Shown one piece after another: positions 62,244 to 64,000 of a stretch of DNA of 64,000 nt (the stretch's first letter is position 1; each line of letters opens with the position of its first letter). The position numbers and the translations under genes are program-made. Origin of the DNA: Chitinophaga skermanii (GTDB lineage Bacteria; Bacteroidota; Bacteroidia; Chitinophagales; Chitinophagaceae). The notes beneath the pieces were generated by a model that had not been told where the DNA came from, made no database searches, and saw nothing but the letters and a program-made list of their open reading frames with translations. Location of the stretch: NCBI RefSeq assembly GCF_003259335.1, contig NZ_QLLL01000008.1, forward strand, positions 186,001-250,000. Direction: 5' to 3'.

Positions 62244-63674
62244 CTACGCAATATTGTATTTTATTATACAACGCATCGGTGTTACTTTTTGCAGCTGTAC
62301 TGGGTTTGCTACTGTTTGTGACGATGCTAATTTAGTTATAAAAGGAACAGCTTTAGCGATGATTTCTTTTTTATAGAATTCAGTTATTTCACGCGCATAC
62401 GTTTTTGTTTGTGAAACCTTGGTATGTCTAAAGACGAAGCGGATTGTATCAATATCTATGCCAGCACGTAGTTTGTCATCAGCTCCTAAAGCCTTTAAAC
62501 TATACAATTTTTTATGAATTTTAAGTTGCTTCATTACTAGGTCGCGCCATAAGTTAGTTGCCGTGTCGCGCTTTATTCTAACAAATGAGGGCGCAAAATA
62601 ACCCGGTCTTTTAGCTCCTGTTAAACGTTTTACGGTACCATCTTCTTCCATTATTAGAATACTCCCCATACCGCGGTTGCCTATTCCTTTTCTTTTTGTT
62701 AAAGCCCCGAAAACAAAGGCATTGGGGTCCGCATCTATTGTATGTGCATATAACATTTCCTTCAGTTCAATACACATCGGTACACGCCCAATTTTATTGG
62801 TTTTACTATTTCTTCTTTCTTCATCCGGTATGATTTTGATGTAATCCTCGTCAAAGATTAGATCGCTTACCCTTAATGCACAAACTTCATCGGGTCTTAG
62901 ACCTGCATGGTAAATACACAGTGAATAAAGCCAAAAGTTTGGGTGATAAATTGATAGTTGGTGCGCTACTTTTATTTTTTCTTTCGCTGTCAAAGTTTCA
63001 TACATTGCAGATTCACCTACATTTCTGAATGACATTTTAGCGGCTGGGTTGTACTCAATAACTTCCTCTTTTTCTATATACCCAAACAAAAGCCTCATTG
63101 TTTCAACTATTTTATTGTAGTATCTATTACTAAGAGGGTTGTTTTCGCATCTACGACTATCTTCTAGCCGCTTTAAAACCAGCTTGAAGTCTTTGCGCTT
63201 AAATTCCGAAATAGGCAAAATGTCGTATCCTAATTCGATAATTGTCGGTTTTATTTGGTTGTAAGCTGATTTGTATGTGCGCCGGGTACTTTTTTTAATA
63301 GGCAAGGCTTCTAGTGCTTTATCAAGCGCCTTAAGTAGGGGAGTAGATTCGGAAATTAGATCGTTTTCTATTTTTTCACGTAAAGAGGCTTTGTTTTTCT
63401 GTTTGAACTTAGGGTCATCGATTGGGTTCCAACCCATAGAAATCCATTTAATACGGGCGGCTAAAATGGCTTCAGCGTGTTTTTTTCTTACTGAAACATC
63501 CTTGAATTTATTCGCAACTTGAAATTTCCTTGGTTTCCAAGTTCCGTTGTAATTGTATTCAAGATAAATGTACCAATCCTTATCTACATCCCAACCGTGA
63601 TGGGTAAGGCGAATGTTTTTGAATTTTTCGGTGGGAGATTCTACGTTGAGGCCAGTTAGAAGTTTGTTCTTCAT
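62244..63674 (-). CDS. int: Tyrosine recombinase (phage integrase)
   Basis: 476 residues. N-terminal arm-binding domain (WYIYLEYNYNGTWKPRKFQVANKF), core-binding SAM-like region (RTYKSAYNQIKPTI), catalytic part with R260 (HAGLRPDEV), H417 and nucleophile Y426 (RHTKVSQTKTY). The usual HxxR box is replaced by KALG near residue 394. Integrates the phage at the tRNA-Ser 3' end. On the same strand just downstream of tRNA-Ser, which may help drive it. Confidence 0.93.
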   Translation of the reverse strand: MKNKLLTGLNVESPTEKFKNIRLTHHGWDVDKDWYIYLEYNYNGTWKPRKFQVANKFKDVSVRKKHAEAILAARIKWISMGWNPIDDPKFKQKNKASLREKIENDLISESTPLLKALDKALEALPIKKSTRRTYKSAYNQIKPTIIELGYDILPISEFKRKDFKLVLKRLEDSRRCENNPLSNRYYNKIVETMRLLFGYIEKEEVIEYNPAAKMSFRNVGESAMYETLTAKEKIKVAHQLSIYHPNFWLYSLCIYHAGLRPDEVCALRVSDLIFDEDYIKIIPDEERRNSKTNKIGRVPMCIELKEMLYAHTIDADPNAFVFGALTKRKGIGNRGMGSILIMEEDGTVKRLTGAKRPGYFAPSFVRIKRDTATNLWRDLVMKQLKIHKKLYSLKALGADDKLRAGIDIDTIRFVFRHTKVSQTKTYAREITEFYKKEIIAKAVPFITKLASSQTVANPVQLQKVTPMRCIIKYNIA

Positions 63675-63693
63675 TTAGTTTTATCAATTGCCA

Positions 63694-63735
63694 CGCTTAG
63701 GAACTTCGACTTTTACTTCGACTTTGACCTAAGCG
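63694..63735. repeat. Right arm-type repeat in an inverted repeat
   Basis: 63703-63725 is the same 23-bp pair of ACTTCGACTTT units as at 25318-25340. It lies inside an 8-bp inverted repeat CGCTTAGG (63694-63701) / CCTAAGCG (63728-63735). Confidence 0.65.
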
Positions 63736-63776
63736 GTTTGACAAAACATTGAAACATCAAGGGTTTAACTAAAATT

Positions 63777-63795
63777 AGCGGAGGAAGAGGGATTC
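63777..63795. repeat. attR core (19 bp) in tRNA-Ser
   Basis: AGCGGAGGAAGAGGGATTC, matching attL. It restores the 3' end of the tRNA, so the gene stays functional. Confidence 0.95.
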
Positions 63796-63863
63796 GAACC
63801 CCCGGACCTGTTACAGTCAACAGTTTTCAAGACTGCCGCAATCGACCGCTCTGCCATTCCTCC
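63779..63863 (-). tRNA. tRNA-Ser (anticodon UGA), no encoded CCA
   Basis: Class II tRNA; acceptor GGAGGAA/TTCCTCC, long variable arm, anticodon TGA in CTTGAAA. Almost identical to the tRNA at 1566-1653, but CCA is not encoded. Its 3' end is the prophage attachment site. Confidence 0.97.
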
Positions 63864-63867
63864 GCGG

Positions 63868-63898
63868 CAAAAGTATAAAACAGAATTTATTTTCCAAA
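63868..63898 (-). promoter_or_regulatory. Perfect promoter of tRNA-Ser
   Basis: On the minus strand TTTG (63898-63895), exactly 19 bases, then TACTTTTG (63875-63868): a full match to the Bacteroidota consensus. Only 4 bases separate it from the tRNA 5' end. Confidence 0.8.
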
Positions 63899-63951
63899 AA
63901 ATATTTTCCCTCTCATCAAAAAATAGATAACACTAAAATTAAATGAGGGGA

Positions 63952-63983
63952 TTCGTTCGCAGATTTTTTTTATATTACTTTTG
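63952..63983 (+). promoter_or_regulatory. Possible promoter of the next gene
   Basis: TTCG (63952-63955), 20 bases, TACTTTTG (63976-63983), a perfect -7 box. The gene would lie beyond the window. Confidence 0.4.
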
Positions 63984-64000
63984 CGTACATAACGACATGT

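Larger units (their letters stand above)
25198..63795. mobile_element. Prophage of myovirus type in tRNA-Ser (about 38.6 kb)
   Basis: Bounded by the 19-bp att core, integrase next to attR, arm-type repeats at both ends. It carries a repressor switch, replication genes, packaging (TerS, GpA-like TerL, portal), protease-capsid fusion, sheath, tube, tape measure, P2-type gpU/X/D/V/W/J/I, fibres and lysis genes. No essential module appears broken, so it may be inducible. Base composition is more AT-rich than the flanking host DNA, most in the accessory blocks. Confidence 0.95.

Noticed and set aside
1-64000. CRISPR arrays, insertion sequences, rRNA
   Set aside because: No regularly spaced repeats, no transposase frame and no rRNA segments are visible in the window.

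Overview
The window looks like the chromosome of a Bacteroidota member, probably near Chitinophagaceae. The evidence is promoter elements of the TTTG-N19-TAnnTTTG type, a gene repertoire rich in AraC, Crp/Fnr and TetR regulators, SusX-free carbohydrate and SDR enzymes, and weak Shine-Dalgarno signals. A complete temperate phage of myovirus type is integrated in it. Family calls come from reading the proteins by eye; no database search was run.

Bases 1-25.2 kb are ordinary chromosome: the end of a SNF2-type helicase, tRNA-Ser(UGA), a GNAT enzyme, an AhpD-like peroxidase, an orphan sigma factor, three SDR enzymes, a bicupin, several one-component regulators each next to a likely target, a GH3 beta-glucosidase, a Tat-exported deacetylase, purA, a DHFR-like reductase and a HAD phosphatase. 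Several regulators have clear dyads beside them. Two Crp/Fnr-type regulators each sit next to a dyad whose centre lies the same 29.5 bp upstream of a -7 box.

Bases 25,198-63,795 are a prophage of about 38.6 kb in the 3' end of a second tRNA-Ser(UGA). It is bounded by a 19-bp attL/attR core and by identical 23-bp arm-type repeats at both ends. Order: repressor with two HTH domains and divergent Cro-like gene; replication-type genes (DUF1376-like and others); an accessory block (31-33.5 kb) with a minus-strand three-gene operon, a highly structured leader RNA, and a divergent XRE regulator; a ParB-like and a radical SAM gene; terminase, portal, a protease-capsid fusion; contractile tail sheath, tube, frameshifted gpE/E' chaperone, tape measure, gpU, an unannotated gpX with a rare start codon, gpD, gpV; a cargo island (lipoproteins on +, XRE/PIN/nuclease genes on -) that splits gpV from gpW; gpW, J, I, fibres; lysis cassette with a unimolecular spanin; integrase next to attR.

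The phage body is P2/Mu-like in gene order with lambda-like packaging. The most novel material is the structured-RNA operon, the radical SAM/ParB pair, and the nuclease cargo inside the baseplate operon. The host tRNA's own terminator is now stranded beyond attL, so tRNA transcription may run into the integrase gene.
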